Source of the DNA: Arthrobacter sulfonylureivorans
Lineage (GTDB): Bacteria; Actinomycetota; Actinomycetes; Actinomycetales; Micrococcaceae
Length of the DNA stretch: 64,000 nt
Assembly (NCBI GenBank): GCA_004000035.1
Contig: RJAE01000001.1
Location: 186,001-250,000, forward strand
Direction: 5' to 3'
Part shown: positions 11,102-20,428 of the stretch, one piece after another
Position numbering within the stretch: the first letter of the stretch is position 1
Layout of the letters: each line of letters opens with the position of its first letter
Notes under the pieces: generated by a model
What the model saw: the letters and a program-made list of their open reading frames with translations, nothing else
Told to the model about the DNA's origin: nothing
Databases searched by the model: none
Made by a program: the position numbers and the translations under genes

Positions 11102-12691
11102 GTGACTACTCCTCCCCCCGCCACTACGGACCACCGGCCTGTCCTCGTTGTTGACTACGGGGCCCAGTACGCGCAGCTGATTGCCCGCCGCGTGCGCGAA
11201 GCCAACGTGTACTCCGAAATCGTTCCGCACACCTTCACTACTGAACAGCTGATGGCCAAGAACCCGGCGGCCATCATCCTCTCCGGTGGCCCGTCCAGCG
11301 TGTATGCCGAGGGCGCTCCCCGCGTCGGCGCCGACCTGTTCGAGGCGGGTGTCCCGGTGTTCGGCATCTGCTACGGCTTCCAGGCCATGGCAAACGCCCT
11401 GGGCGGCACGGTGGCAAAGACCGGTCTGCGCGAGTACGGCGCCACGGACGCCACCACGGTGGGGGAGGGACGCTCGATCCTGGCCGGCATCCCGGCCTCG
11501 CAGAATACCTGGATGAGCCACGGCGACTCGGTGCAGCAGGCGCCCGAGGGCTTCGACGTGCTGGCCAGCACGGCCGGCGCCCCGGTAGCGGCGTTCGCGA
11601 ACGAGGAAAAGAAACTCTACGGCGTGCAGTGGCACCCGGAGGTCAAGCACTCCGCGCACGGCCAGCAGGTGCTGGAGAATTTCCTGTTCCATGGTGCCGG
11701 GCTGAAGCCCAACTGGACCACCGGCAACATCGTGGAAGAGCAGGTGGAGCGCATCCGCGCGCAGATCGGCGATTCCCGCGTGATCTGCGGGCTGTCCGGC
11801 GGGGTGGATTCCGCCGTCGCCGCGGCCCTGGTGCAGCGCGCCGTCGGCGACCAGTTGACCTGTGTCTTCGTGGACCACGGGCTGCTGCGCGAGGGCGAAG
11901 CCGAGCAGGTGGAGCGCGACTACGTCGCCGCCACGGGCGTGAAACTGCATGTTGCCAACGAGCAGCAGCGCTTCCTGTCCGCGTTGGCCGGGGTCACCGA
12001 TCCGGAGACCAAGCGCAAGATCATTGGCCGCGAGTTCATCCGCGCCTTCGAGGCAGCCGAGAAGGCCGTGCTGGCCGAGGCGGCCGCGGAGGGCGAGTCG
12101 GTGAAATACCTGGTGCAGGGAACGCTGTACCCGGACGTGGTCGAGTCCGGCGGCGGCGAGGGGGCCGCGAACATCAAGAGCCACCACAACGTGGGCGGTT
12201 TGCCCGAGGACCTGCAGTTCGAGTTGGTCGAGCCGCTGCGCACGCTGTTCAAGGACGAAGTCCGGGCGGTCGGCGCACAGTTGGGCCTGCCGGCCGAGAT
12301 CGTCGGCCGGCAGCCGTTCCCCGGCCCGGGCCTGGGCATCCGTATCATCGGCGAAGTCACGCAGGAACGCCTGGACCTGCTGCGCAAGGCCGACGCCATT
12401 GCCCGGGCGGAGCTGACCGCTGCCGGCCTGGACCAGGAAGTCTGGCAGATGCCGGTGGTCCTGCTGGCCGACGTGCGCAGCGTGGGCGTACAGGGCGACG
12501 GCCGCACCTACGGGCACCCGATCGTGCTCCGTCCGGTCTCCTCCGAGGACGCGATGACCGCTGACTGGTCCCGCCTGCCCTACGATCTGCTGGCACGGAT
12601 CTCCAACCGGATCACCAACGAAGTGGACGGGGTCAACCGCGTGGTGCTCGACGTGACGAGCAAGCCGCCGGGAACCATCGAGTGGGAGTAG
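11102..12691 (+). CDS. guaA: GMP synthase (glutamine-hydrolysing)
   Basis: GuaA aminates XMP to GMP using glutamine and ATP. The 529-residue product has an N-terminal class I glutamine amidotransferase domain with the nucleophile in [11 protein letters not shown] and the His/Glu pair in QWHPEVKHS. It is followed by the ATP pyrophosphatase P-loop [14 protein letters not shown] and the dimerisation domain ending KPPGTIEWE. The GTG at 11102 gives the N-terminus [19 protein letters not shown] and agrees with the -10 spacing. A longer frame upstream is not needed. Confidence 0.97.
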   Translation: MTTPPPATTDHRPVLVVDYGAQYAQLIARRVREANVYSEIVPHTFTTEQLMAKNPAAIILSGGPSSVYAEGAPRVGADLFEAGVPVFGICYGFQAMANALGGTVAKTGLREYGATDATTVGEGRSILAGIPASQNTWMSHGDSVQQAPEGFDVLASTAGAPVAAFANEEKKLYGVQWHPEVKHSAHGQQVLENFLFHGAGLKPNWTTGNIVEEQVERIRAQIGDSRVICGLSGGVDSAVAAALVQRAVGDQLTCVFVDHGLLREGEAEQVERDYVAATGVKLHVANEQQRFLSALAGVTDPETKRKIIGREFIRAFEAAEKAVLAEAAAEGESVKYLVQGTLYPDVVESGGGEGAANIKSHHNVGGLPEDLQFELVEPLRTLFKDEVRAVGAQLGLPAEIVGRQPFPGPGLGIRIIGEVTQERLDLLRKADAIARAELTAAGLDQEVWQMPVVLLADVRSVGVQGDGRTYGHPIVLRPVSSEDAMTADWSRLPYDLLARISNRITNEVDGVNRVVLDVTSKPPGTIEWE

Positions 12692-12860
12692 CCACAACGG
12701 GCAACCGCTGCCAACCCGCCGCACAGCGCGGGAACACTGCACAGCAAAATTCGCCGAGGCAGTGTTGCGGTCGCCCGTTTGGCGTTTAAAGTCCGATACC
12801 TTGATTGACATGCCGTTGTGGTCGAGGCAAGTAGCCGAGAGTGAAGTAAAGGGGGCAGCC

Positions 12861-15800
12861 GTGTCGCTGGCCAGCGTAGCTGAGGCTGCTGAAGACGTTG
12901 TGGCATCTTGGCTGGAGAAGCTGGGCGATGTGGCCGGGTCCGACACCTTGCTGCGGTTCGCTCCGACGTCGTCGAACAGCATCGACCTGACGCATGCCCA
13001 CCCTTCCGGCCTGGCCCAATTGCTGGCCGGGCGCCGCACCCGTCTCTCCACCTTGTTGCGCGATCCGAACCAATACGCTGCCGCGATGCGTACCGCCCGC
13101 AGCCTGCGGGCCAAGATTCTGGAACTGGGTGCCGACCGCGGCATCGACGTCGGCTATCTTGCCGCGGGCACCGCGTCCTGGCGGGTTCCGGAGATCGGCC
13201 GGTCGGAGTCACTGAATGCCCCGGTGATGCTGACGCCGGTGGCACTGACCGTGCGCCCCAGCCAGGACGACTTCGAGCTGCAGCTGGCCGACCGCGCCCG
13301 GCTGAACCCGGCCCTCGTCCGCCATCTGTCCGCCGAGCAGGGGATCGGCATCGATGCGGAGGCGACGGCCCGGCTGGCCTACGGCACTGCCCGCCTCGAT
13401 CCGCATCCGGTGCTGGAACGGCTGCGCCTGCTCACCGCCGACGTTCGGAACATGACCATCGAACACCATTTTCTGGTGTCCACCTTCGCCGATCTGGAGG
13501 CCGTCACCGATCCGGTCCTGATCGATGCGGGACACCCGGTGATCCGGGCTCTGGCTGAAGCCGGCGCGGGTTCCGAGGAGCCGCGCCCTGCTACCCACGG
13601 CCTGGGCGGGGTGCCGGTGCCGGAGGTGGAGCTGCCGCCGATCGATGAACGCGATCCTCAGGACGAGTTCCTGCTGCTGGACGCCGACGCGGCGCAGCAG
13701 CAGGTGCTGGATCTGGTCCAGGCCGGGCACTCGCTGGTGGTTTCGACGCCGCCGGGCACCGGCCAGACCCAGACCGCACTCAACGCCGCGGCGGCGCTCG
13801 CCTACGAGGGCAAGAGTGTGCTGGTGGTGGCGGAGCGCCGCGGCACGCTGAACGAATTCGCGCAGCTGCTGGAAACCGTGGACCTGGGATCGCTGGCGCT
13901 GCAGCTTAGCGCGGACCTGACGCCTGACCAGCTGCGGCAGACGCTGATCCGCGCCATCAGCCGCAGCGAAAAGGCACAGGAGCCGCAGCTGGGGAAGCTG
14001 CACGCCACTCTCGCCGACCACCGGCACAAGCTGCTGGACCACGTTAAATCGCTGCACAATGTCCGGAGCCGCTGGCGCTGCTCGCCCTATCAGGCGATGC
14101 AGTCGCTGGCCAAGCTCACCTCGCTCGATCCGGCGCCGGCTACGACAGTCCGGTTGAAGCGGTCGGTGCTGGACAGCATTACCGACAGGGCCGAACTGAC
14201 GGCACGGTTGGTCCGCGCGGCCGAACTGGGCAGCTTCAGCAAATCCTCTACCACCAGTCCGTGGTTCGGCGCCAAGCTGCTCAACCGCAAGGAAACGGAG
14301 GACGCCCACCAGCTGGCCTCCGACCTGTCCAGGGATGTTCCGCAGCTGCGGACGCGGATGAGCAAGGTGGCCGAGCATTCGCAGATCGCCCTCGCCGAAA
14401 CATTCCGCGAGTGGGGCGAGCAGCTGCAGCTGCTGGTGGAAGTCCGCGGCAGCCTGGACAAGTTCACCCCGGACATCTTCGACCGGCCGGTCACCGACCT
14501 GATCTCGGCGACCGCGCCGAACTCCTGGCGGCGGGACCGCGGGATCGAGATGAGCTCGATGACCCGCTCCCGGCTGCGCAAGGTGGCCAAGGAATACATC
14601 CGCCCCGGCGTGCACATTTCCGACCTGCATGAATCCCTTTTCGAGGTGCAGCAGCAGCGGACCAAGTGGGCCGACTACGCTACCTCGCAGCGCCACCCGG
14701 CGGTTCCGTCCGGCCTGGCCGACCTGAACAGCTTTTATCGGGATGTGGCACAGCGGCTGCAGAAACTGGCAGCCCTGCTGGCTCCGGTGCCCGAGGACCG
14801 TGCGCTGGTGGCCATGCCCGACGGCGAACTCCAGGAACAGCTGAACTCGCTGGCCGCGGACAAGGAAACGCTGATCAACCTGCCCGAACGGACGCTGCTG
14901 CTCGAGCAAATGCGCGAACACGGACTGGGCGAGCTGCTGGACGACCTGGCCGAACGCCAAGTCGGTGCCGAGCAGGTAGGTGCGGAACTGGATCTGGCCT
15001 GGTGGCAGTCGGCGCTGGAAGCGATGATCAGCGGCGACGACTACCTGGCCATGTCGGACGGCGACAATCTGCGCAAGCTGGAGGCCGTCTACCGGCTCGC
15101 GGACAACGCACACATCGCGTCCGGGCCCGCCCGGCTGCGCTGGGAACTGGCGCAGAACTGGCGGCATTCGCTCAAGAGCAAGCCCAAGGCCGCCCACCGA
15201 TTGCGCGACCTGCTTAAGGCCGGCGAACCTACCCTGGCCGCGCTGGGGCAGCAGTCGGAATCGCTGGTGTCGGCGCTGCTGCCCATCTGGACGGCCTCCC
15301 CGCTGGTGCTGCCGCTGCTGCTGCCGGAAGGCAAGCACTTCGACGCCGTGATCGTCCTCGACGCCGAGGCCACCAGCCTGCCGTCGGCCCTGGCCGCGGT
15401 CTCCCGGGCGCACCAGGTGGTGGCGTTCGGCGACGGCGAGCTCGGCCGCGCAGCGCCCTTCGAGGTGAATGTGGACCGCCGGAACGATCCGGTCACCGGC
15501 GAGACGCCGAAGCCGTTGACCAGCTGCTTCCACGCCCTCTCCGAGGTGCTGCCGGTGGTGCGCCTGACCACCGCGTACCGCGCCGTGGACCTGGACCTGA
15601 CCCGCTCGTTGAGCGACAAGTTCTACGGGGGATCGCTGTCCCGGCTGCCCGGTGCCAGTTCCATTCGCGGGGGCGGCCTGGAAGTGGAATACCTGCCGGA
15701 CGGCACCGGCATGCCCGGCGCCGGGCATGAAGGCGTGGAGAGCGTTCCGGCCGAACTGAACCGCGTGGTGGACCTGGTCTTCGAGCACATCAGCCTGCGG

Positions 15801-16838
15801 CCGTCGCGGTCGCTGGCGGTGGTGACGGCCAGCGCCCGGCATGCCGCCCGGGTGGCGGAGGCCATCCGGCTGCAGATGCCCAACTACCCGTCGGCAACGA
15901 GTTTCTTCCAGCGCCGCCAAGAACCCTTCCGGGTGGTCCCAGTGGAACGCGCGTCCGGACTGGTCCGCGACGACGTGATCTTCTCGCTGGGCTTCGGCCG
16001 GACTCCGCACGGACGCGCCGTGCACGACTTCGGGCCGTTGTCGGCGGCGGGCGGACGGGCGCTCTTCGCGACCGCGGTGACCCGGTCCAGGCACTCGCTG
16101 CACGTGCTCAGCTGCTTCCGTCCGGAGGATCTTGACCCGGAGCGGCTGCGGCATGGAGCAGTTGATTTCCACGAACTGCTGGACCGCCACCTGGGCGACG
16201 GCCGCTTCCGGGCGTCCGAACTCTCGCCGGGCATCGACGACCCGCTGGTCGCCGATCTGGTGGAGCGCATCCGCGCCCGCGGCGCCCGCGTTTGGGACCA
16301 CTACTACGGACTCATCGATATCGTGGCCAGCACGAACACGGTAGAGTATTCGCCGGATGCTGAACCGACGCTTCCGGTGGCCCTGGAATCGGACGGGACC
16401 CCGGAGTACCGGCAGTTGACCGTCCGCGAACGCAGCCGGCTGCGCCCGCAGCAGTTGGAACGGCTCGGCTGGCGGCCCCTGACCCTGTGGACCATCGAGG
16501 TGTTCACTGATCCGGAGAAATGCGCGGACCTGATCGGAGGCTACTTGGGACTGCAGAAGCCGGAAGAACCGGCAGAAAAGAACGGTCGCGCGGCCGCTCC
16601 TGGAAAGCCGGAGCCGTCAGCGGAGCAAACCGGGCAGGCACCGGCTGAGCCCGAAACGGATGCCACGGCCGAGGCACAAGATGCCGGCCAGGACGGTTTG
16701 CGGCCGCGCCGGGCCAAGCGCAGCCAGTCCCCGACGCTGCCGACCAAGGCAACCGAGGACGACCCCCGTGCCTGGGGCGACCGGGACGAGGACCGCGACG
16801 CCTGGCTGCATGAGCAGCGCCCTCCGCACTGGGGCTGA
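12861..16838 (+). CDS. DUF4011/superfamily I helicase-like protein with altered P-loop
   Basis: This 1325-residue cytoplasmic protein has an N-terminal half resembling DUF4011 proteins (segment LNAPVMLTPVALTVRPSQDDFELQLADR). A nucleotide-binding core follows around residue 298, where the Walker A motif reads STPPGTGQTQT. Glutamine takes the place of the conserved lysine. A VIVLDAEAT segment near residue 835 sits where a helicase Walker B would be. The C-terminus is Glu/Ala-rich and probably disordered. It may be a catalytically weakened helicase-like nuclease or scaffold, but no function can be assigned. The GTG at 12861 has AAAGGGGG five bases upstream, and a consensus TTGACA lies at 12805-12810; upstream in-frame ATGs at 12762 and 12810 are alternatives. 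The gene is transcribed after guaA, 169 bases downstream. Confidence 0.8.
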   Translation: MSLASVAEAAEDVVASWLEKLGDVAGSDTLLRFAPTSSNSIDLTHAHPSGLAQLLAGRRTRLSTLLRDPNQYAAAMRTARSLRAKILELGADRGIDVGYLAAGTASWRVPEIGRSESLNAPVMLTPVALTVRPSQDDFELQLADRARLNPALVRHLSAEQGIGIDAEATARLAYGTARLDPHPVLERLRLLTADVRNMTIEHHFLVSTFADLEAVTDPVLIDAGHPVIRALAEAGAGSEEPRPATHGLGGVPVPEVELPPIDERDPQDEFLLLDADAAQQQVLDLVQAGHSLVVSTPPGTGQTQTALNAAAALAYEGKSVLVVAERRGTLNEFAQLLETVDLGSLALQLSADLTPDQLRQTLIRAISRSEKAQEPQLGKLHATLADHRHKLLDHVKSLHNVRSRWRCSPYQAMQSLAKLTSLDPAPATTVRLKRSVLDSITDRAELTARLVRAAELGSFSKSSTTSPWFGAKLLNRKETEDAHQLASDLSRDVPQLRTRMSKVAEHSQIALAETFREWGEQLQLLVEVRGSLDKFTPDIFDRPVTDLISATAPNSWRRDRGIEMSSMTRSRLRKVAKEYIRPGVHISDLHESLFEVQQQRTKWADYATSQRHPAVPSGLADLNSFYRDVAQRLQKLAALLAPVPEDRALVAMPDGELQEQLNSLAADKETLINLPERTLLLEQMREHGLGELLDDLAERQVGAEQVGAELDLAWWQSALEAMISGDDYLAMSDGDNLRKLEAVYRLADNAHIASGPARLRWELAQNWRHSLKSKPKAAHRLRDLLKAGEPTLAALGQQSESLVSALLPIWTASPLVLPLLLPEGKHFDAVIVLDAEATSLPSALAAVSRAHQVVAFGDGELGRAAPFEVNVDRRNDPVTGETPKPLTSCFHALSEVLPVVRLTTAYRAVDLDLTRSLSDKFYGGSLSRLPGASSIRGGGLEVEYLPDGTGMPGAGHEGVESVPAELNRVVDLVFEHISLRPSRSLAVVTASARHAARVAEAIRLQMPNYPSATSFFQRRQEPFRVVPVERASGLVRDDVIFSLGFGRTPHGRAVHDFGPLSAAGGRALFATAVTRSRHSLHVLSCFRPEDLDPERLRHGAVDFHELLDRHLGDGRFRASELSPGIDDPLVADLVERIRARGARVWDHYYGLIDIVASTNTVEYSPDAEPTLPVALESDGTPEYRQLTVRERSRLRPQQLERLGWRPLTLWTIEVFTDPEKCADLIGGYLGLQKPEEPAEKNGRAAAPGKPEPSAEQTGQAPAEPETDATAEAQDAGQDGLRPRRAKRSQSPTLPTKATEDDPRAWGDRDEDRDAWLHEQRPPHWG

Positions 16839-16886
16839 GCCGGGAAACCGGGGCGGCGTGAGGGGCTGACAGTCCCACCGGGACCG

Positions 16887-17558
16887 TTACCCGACCAGCA
16901 CCAGGAAGATATTGCCCCGGCTGGAAGCGCCGGCCAGGGCAGTTGCGTCGGACTGCGCTGCGGCCACCACCACCAGCCCATCGGGTTCCTGTGAGCCAAG
17001 CAGCGCAGGCGAGGCACCGCCGTCGTCGGCTTTCCACAGCACCGGAACCGCGCGCGCCAAGACCGTCGATCCCGCCGGCTCGTCGAATCCGTTGCCGCTG
17101 CTGAGGACAATATCCACCAGCTGGCCGGGTGAGACCAACTGGACGGTGGAGGGGTCTGCTGGTCGGACCGGCACGGCCACCGTCCCTGGCGGTGCACCAG
17201 CCAAGAGTCCCGGCCCGACAAGTGACGTGTCGAAGACCGGAGAACCTGCCCGCAGGGCCGTGGCCAGGCGCTGGCCGACCAGCGGCGAGGTACTGTCGGC
17301 GGTTCCGTCCGGGACGGAGCCCGCCGGCAGCTCGGCCAGAGCGATGTCCCCCGTGGACAAGACGGTGCCGGCAGGCAGATCCGCCGCGGCGACCACCACG
17401 GCATCAGTCGGCGCCGGCGCCGGGGTGAACTGATGGACCACCAGAGCGGCGGCAGCACAGAGCAGCAGGGCGGCCAGCAGCCGGTAGTGCCGGCGGAACA
17501 GCCGCCGCGGCATCAAGGCGAGGCGGGCGCTGCGGGTGGTTGCTGCGGCAGGGGGCAT
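16887..17558 (-). CDS. SAF-domain / CpaB-like exported protein
   Basis: The 223-residue product has a basic N-terminus, one membrane helix at residues 27-43, then a SAF domain (VVVAAADLPAGTVLSTGDIALAEL) and a pilus-assembly CpaB/RcpC-like beta region (VAVPVRPADPSTVQLVSPG). CpaB proteins belong to Flp/Tad pilus machines, but no other pilus genes are near, so its role is open. The ATG at 17558 is supported by TAACGT six bases upstream (minus strand, 17565-17570), which predicts a leaderless mRNA. It converges with the helicase-like gene. Confidence 0.8.
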   Translation of the reverse strand: MPPAAATTRSARLALMPRRLFRRHYRLLAALLLCAAAALVVHQFTPAPAPTDAVVVAAADLPAGTVLSTGDIALAELPAGSVPDGTADSTSPLVGQRLATALRAGSPVFDTSLVGPGLLAGAPPGTVAVPVRPADPSTVQLVSPGQLVDIVLSSGNGFDEPAGSTVLARAVPVLWKADDGGASPALLGSQEPDGLVVVAAAQSDATALAGASSRGNIFLVLVG

Positions 17559-17679
17559 GCTGCCACGTTATGCCGGGCGGCGGGTGTGCCGGCAGCAGGC
17601 GGCAGGGCACTGTGGATACAGCGCTGTCACCGTTGAGGTGTGTAGGAAAAGCGGCGGGTCGCCCGCCGTCCGCAGTTGC

Positions 17680-17988
17680 CTAGCTGGCGGCTGCGGCGGG
17701 TGCCGGAGCCGCGGCGGGCTTAGCCGGTTCAGCGGCGGCAGCCGGCTTGGCGGCTTCCGTACCGCCGGTGGAACCGGAGGACGCCGCGGGAACGGAGCTG
17801 GCCTTGGCGGCGTCGCGGGAGTCCGTGCGGTAGAAGCCCGAGCCCTTGAAGACAACGCCCACGCTGTTGAACTTCTTGCGCAGGTTTCCGCCGCATTCGG
17901 GGCAGACGGTCAGCGAATCGTCGCTGAAGGACTGCTGGATATCGAAGGCGTGGGTGCAATCTTTGCAGGCGTAGGCGTACGTGGGCAC
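17680..17988 (-). CDS. FmdB-family zinc ribbon protein
   Basis: The 102-residue product starts PTYAYACKDCTHAFDIQQ and has two CxxC pairs (CKDC and CPEC) spaced as in FmdB/CxxC_CxxC_SSSS zinc ribbons. GGNLRKKF and the GSGFYRTD motif follow, then an Ala/Pro/Lys-rich low-complexity tail. Zinc binding is inferred from the cysteines. Homologues are called putative regulators but no target is known. The GTG at 17988 is preceded by AGGAGGAACCACA, a strong ribosome-binding site, so the longer upstream frame is not the start. It is co-oriented with, and 93 bases downstream of, the cyclo-ligase gene. Confidence 0.9.
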   Translation of the reverse strand: MPTYAYACKDCTHAFDIQQSFSDDSLTVCPECGGNLRKKFNSVGVVFKGSGFYRTDSRDAAKASSVPAASSGSTGGTEAAKPAAAAEPAKPAAAPAPAAAAS

Positions 17989-18081
17989 TGTGGTTCCTCC
18001 TGAAAACTTGGCCTGGAGCAGAACAGTGCCTGATACGTAAATTGGCACTCAAATGCTCCGGGTGCCAATTCTACACTGTGT

Positions 18082-18726
18082 CTATACCGTGTTCCGCACC
18101 GTCCGGCTACTGAACCACGTCCAGCCGTCGGGAGTGACTACACCGTCCAGCGGTGCATCGAGGGTAGTGAACTCGAAGGTGCCCGAGGGCACCACTTCGT
18201 CCGAGTAGAAAAGTCCCACAATCTTCGTGCGGTCGGCGCCGGCGGGCAGCGAGGCCAGGAACCGGTCGTAGTAGCCGCCGCCTTGGCCCATCCGGTTGCC
18301 AGCTGAGTCGACGGCCAGGCCGGGAATCAGCAGCAACGGCAGGCCGGCCATGATCTCCGGTCCGAAGCGCTCTCCGACGGGCTCGTCCACCCAGGCCCGG
18401 GGGCTGCGGGCCAACTCCACGCCGGTGTACCAGCGGGCCCAGCTGAGCCGGTAGCCCGGTTCGCAGATGGGGACCACTACGTCGTAGCCGGCGTCCTCCA
18501 GTGCAGGCAGCAGGGTCCGGGTCGACGGTTCAGAACCGACGGAGAGGTACGCCGGGACGGTGGTCCCGGCCGGGATCTTCAGCTGCCGCAGTCCGTCCAG
18601 CACCTGCTGCGCGAAAGCGGTTCCGGCCCGCAGCCGCTCCTCGGCGGGACGCTCGCTGCGGCGGGCCCGGAAGTAGGCACGGGCCGTCTCCTTTTCCAAT
18701 CGGGTCTGCTTCTCCATGGCCGCCAT
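18082..18726 (-). CDS. 5-formyltetrahydrofolate cyclo-ligase
   Basis: This enzyme converts 5-formyl-THF to 5,10-methenyl-THF with ATP, returning folate to one-carbon metabolism. The 214-residue product has the N-terminal Arg/Lys helix (FRARRSERPAEER), a YLSVGSEPSTRTLL segment and the C-terminal signature GNRMGQGGGYYDRFLA that binds ATP phosphate. The ATG at 18726 has AAAGGAAT upstream; an ATG at 18717 is the alternative. It is divergent from galU, with 58 bases between the two starts. Confidence 0.95.
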   Translation of the reverse strand: MAAMEKQTRLEKETARAYFRARRSERPAEERLRAGTAFAQQVLDGLRQLKIPAGTTVPAYLSVGSEPSTRTLLPALEDAGYDVVVPICEPGYRLSWARWYTGVELARSPRAWVDEPVGERFGPEIMAGLPLLLIPGLAVDSAGNRMGQGGGYYDRFLASLPAGADRTKIVGLFYSDEVVPSGTFEFTTLDAPLDGVVTPDGWTWFSSRTVRNTV

Positions 18727-18772
18727 CGTAATTCCTTTCCCGGCAGTCGGCTTGCTGCGCAGCTTCGTTCGG

Positions 18773-18778
18773 TACTCT
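18773..18778 (+). promoter_or_regulatory. -10 element of leaderless galU promoter
   Basis: TACTCT precedes the ATG by six bases, with no Shine-Dalgarno sequence between. Confidence 0.65.
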
Positions 18779-18784
18779 GAAGTC

Positions 18785-19687
18785 ATGACGTCTCATAGCA
18801 CGGTCCGCAAAGCAGTTATTCCGGCCGCCGGCCTGGGAACCCGTTTCCTGCCTGCAACCAAGGCTATGCCCAAGGAGATGCTTCCCGTCGTGGACAAGCC
18901 GGCCATCCAGTATGTGGTCGAAGAAGCCGTGCACGCGAACCTGAACGACGTCCTGGTGATTACTGGTCGCAACAAGCGGGCGCTGGAGGACCACTTTGAC
19001 CGGGTGCCCAACATTGAGCGGATCCTGGAGGAGAAGGGCGACTTGGAAAAGCTTGCCGCCGTCCGGGCTGCCTCGGAACTGGCGGACATCCACTACCTGC
19101 GCCAGGGGGATCCGCTGGGGCTCGGCCACGCGGTGCTGCGGGCCCGCCAGCACGTGGGCAACGAGCCCTTCGCCGTGCTGCTCGGAGACGACCTGATCGA
19201 CGAACGCGACGACCTGCTGGCCCAGATGATCGAGGTCCAGCAGCAGACCGGTGGTTCCGTGGTCGCCCTGATGGAGGTGGAGCCGGCACAAATCAGTGCC
19301 TATGGCTGCGCCGACATTACCCCGCTGGGCGACGGCAGCTACGTGCGGATCAACGAACTGGTCGAGAAGCCCTCGCCGGATGAGGCGCCGTCGAATCTGG
19401 CCGTGATCGGCCGTTATGTACTGCATCCGGATGTCTTCGATGTGCTGGAGGATACGAAGCCGGGCCGCGGCGGCGAAATCCAGTTGACGGACGCTCTTGA
19501 AGTGCTGGCCGGCCGGGAAGGCGAGGGCGGCGGCGTCTACGGCGTGGTCTTTTCCGGACGCCGTTACGACACCGGCGACAAGCTCAGCTATCTCAAGGCA
19601 GTGGTGACGATAGCCTCCGAGCGGGAGGATATCGGCACGGAACTGCGGGGCTGGCTGAAAGAGTTCGTCGACGGTTCGTGCGACTGA
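18785..19687 (+). CDS. galU: UTP-glucose-1-phosphate uridylyltransferase
   Basis: GalU makes UDP-glucose for envelope polysaccharides and glycolipids. The 300-residue product begins with the nucleotide-binding KAVIPAAGLGTRFLPATKAMPKE loop and has the GLGHAVL and LLGDDLID motifs, the ELVEKP segment and the C-terminal RYDTGDKLSYLKA motif. Length matches bacterial GalU. The ATG at 18785 is fixed by the -10 spacing. A GNAT enzyme gene follows 24 bases later. Confidence 0.96.
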   Translation: MTSHSTVRKAVIPAAGLGTRFLPATKAMPKEMLPVVDKPAIQYVVEEAVHANLNDVLVITGRNKRALEDHFDRVPNIERILEEKGDLEKLAAVRAASELADIHYLRQGDPLGLGHAVLRARQHVGNEPFAVLLGDDLIDERDDLLAQMIEVQQQTGGSVVALMEVEPAQISAYGCADITPLGDGSYVRINELVEKPSPDEAPSNLAVIGRYVLHPDVFDVLEDTKPGRGGEIQLTDALEVLAGREGEGGGVYGVVFSGRRYDTGDKLSYLKAVVTIASEREDIGTELRGWLKEFVDGSCD

Positions 19688-19711
19688 CAGCTCGACCGCA
19701 AAGATCTTCGA

Positions 19712-20347
19712 ATGGTTTATGGCGCGGCGATCTGGCCGGCGACACTTGAGTGCGGGGATTTGTCGCTGCGCCCCATCCGCTACCGGGACAGGCACGAGTG
19801 GATGGCGGTACGGCGCCGCAACGCACGTTGGCTGGAGCCGTGGGAGGCCTCGAATCCGGCTCCGGGCGGCTATCTGCCCGCCTTCTCCGAGATGGTCCGC
19901 TCACTCAAGCACCAGGCGCGCATGGCCATGGCCCTGCCCTGGGTCATCACGGAGCTGCAGCAGGGACAGCCCAAGCCCGCACTGATCGGGCAGCTCACCG
20001 TTTCCAGCATCACCTGGGGGTCCGCGATGTCCGCGACCTTGGGTTACTGGGTGGATCAGGCTTGCGCCGGACGGGGGATAGCGCCGACGGCGGTGGCGAT
20101 GGCTACAGACCACTGTTTCCAGACGCTGGGGCTGCATCGGATGGAGGTCAACATCAGGCCGGAGAACCGGGCCAGCCTCCGCGTAGTGGAGAAGCTCGGT
20201 TTCCGGGACGAGGGTCTGCGTCCGCGGTACCTGCACATCAACGGCGCGTGGGCAGACCACCGCAGCTTCGCGCTGACAGCCGAGGAAGTCCCCGGTGGCC
20301 TGCTGGCCCGCTGGTTGGAGCACGGGGACGTCGGGTTGACACCATAA
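19712..20347 (+). CDS. GNAT family acetyltransferase, RimJ/RimL-like
   Basis: The 211-residue product should use acetyl-CoA to acetylate an amine, possibly a ribosomal protein N-terminus. It has the RimJ-like opening LSLRPIRYRDRHEWMAVRRRNARWL. The acetyl-CoA-binding region is around residues 110-150 (GYWVDQACAGRGIAPTAVAMA, then LHRMEVNIRPENRASLRVVEKLGF). The substrate is unknown. It lies directly downstream of galU, a common actinobacterial arrangement. The ATG at 19712 has AAAGAT six bases upstream, a weak -10 match. Confidence 0.9.
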   Translation: MVYGAAIWPATLECGDLSLRPIRYRDRHEWMAVRRRNARWLEPWEASNPAPGGYLPAFSEMVRSLKHQARMAMALPWVITELQQGQPKPALIGQLTVSSITWGSAMSATLGYWVDQACAGRGIAPTAVAMATDHCFQTLGLHRMEVNIRPENRASLRVVEKLGFRDEGLRPRYLHINGAWADHRSFALTAEEVPGGLLARWLEHGDVGLTP

Positions 20348-20428
20348 AGCAGGCCCGGGCGGAATCGTTATCCGACACACCGGGAAGAATGCCACGTCCG
20401 GCATGCCTGAGCTTCTACGGTTTTGAGA

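Noticed and set aside
11036-13144. 702-codon minus-strand frame opposite guaA
   Set aside because: Shadow of guaA and its neighbour; composition is unlike a protein and no start signal is present.
13209-16301. 1030-codon minus-strand frame opposite the helicase-like gene
   Set aside because: Gln/His/Arg-rich antisense shadow, while the plus strand shows helicase-like motifs.
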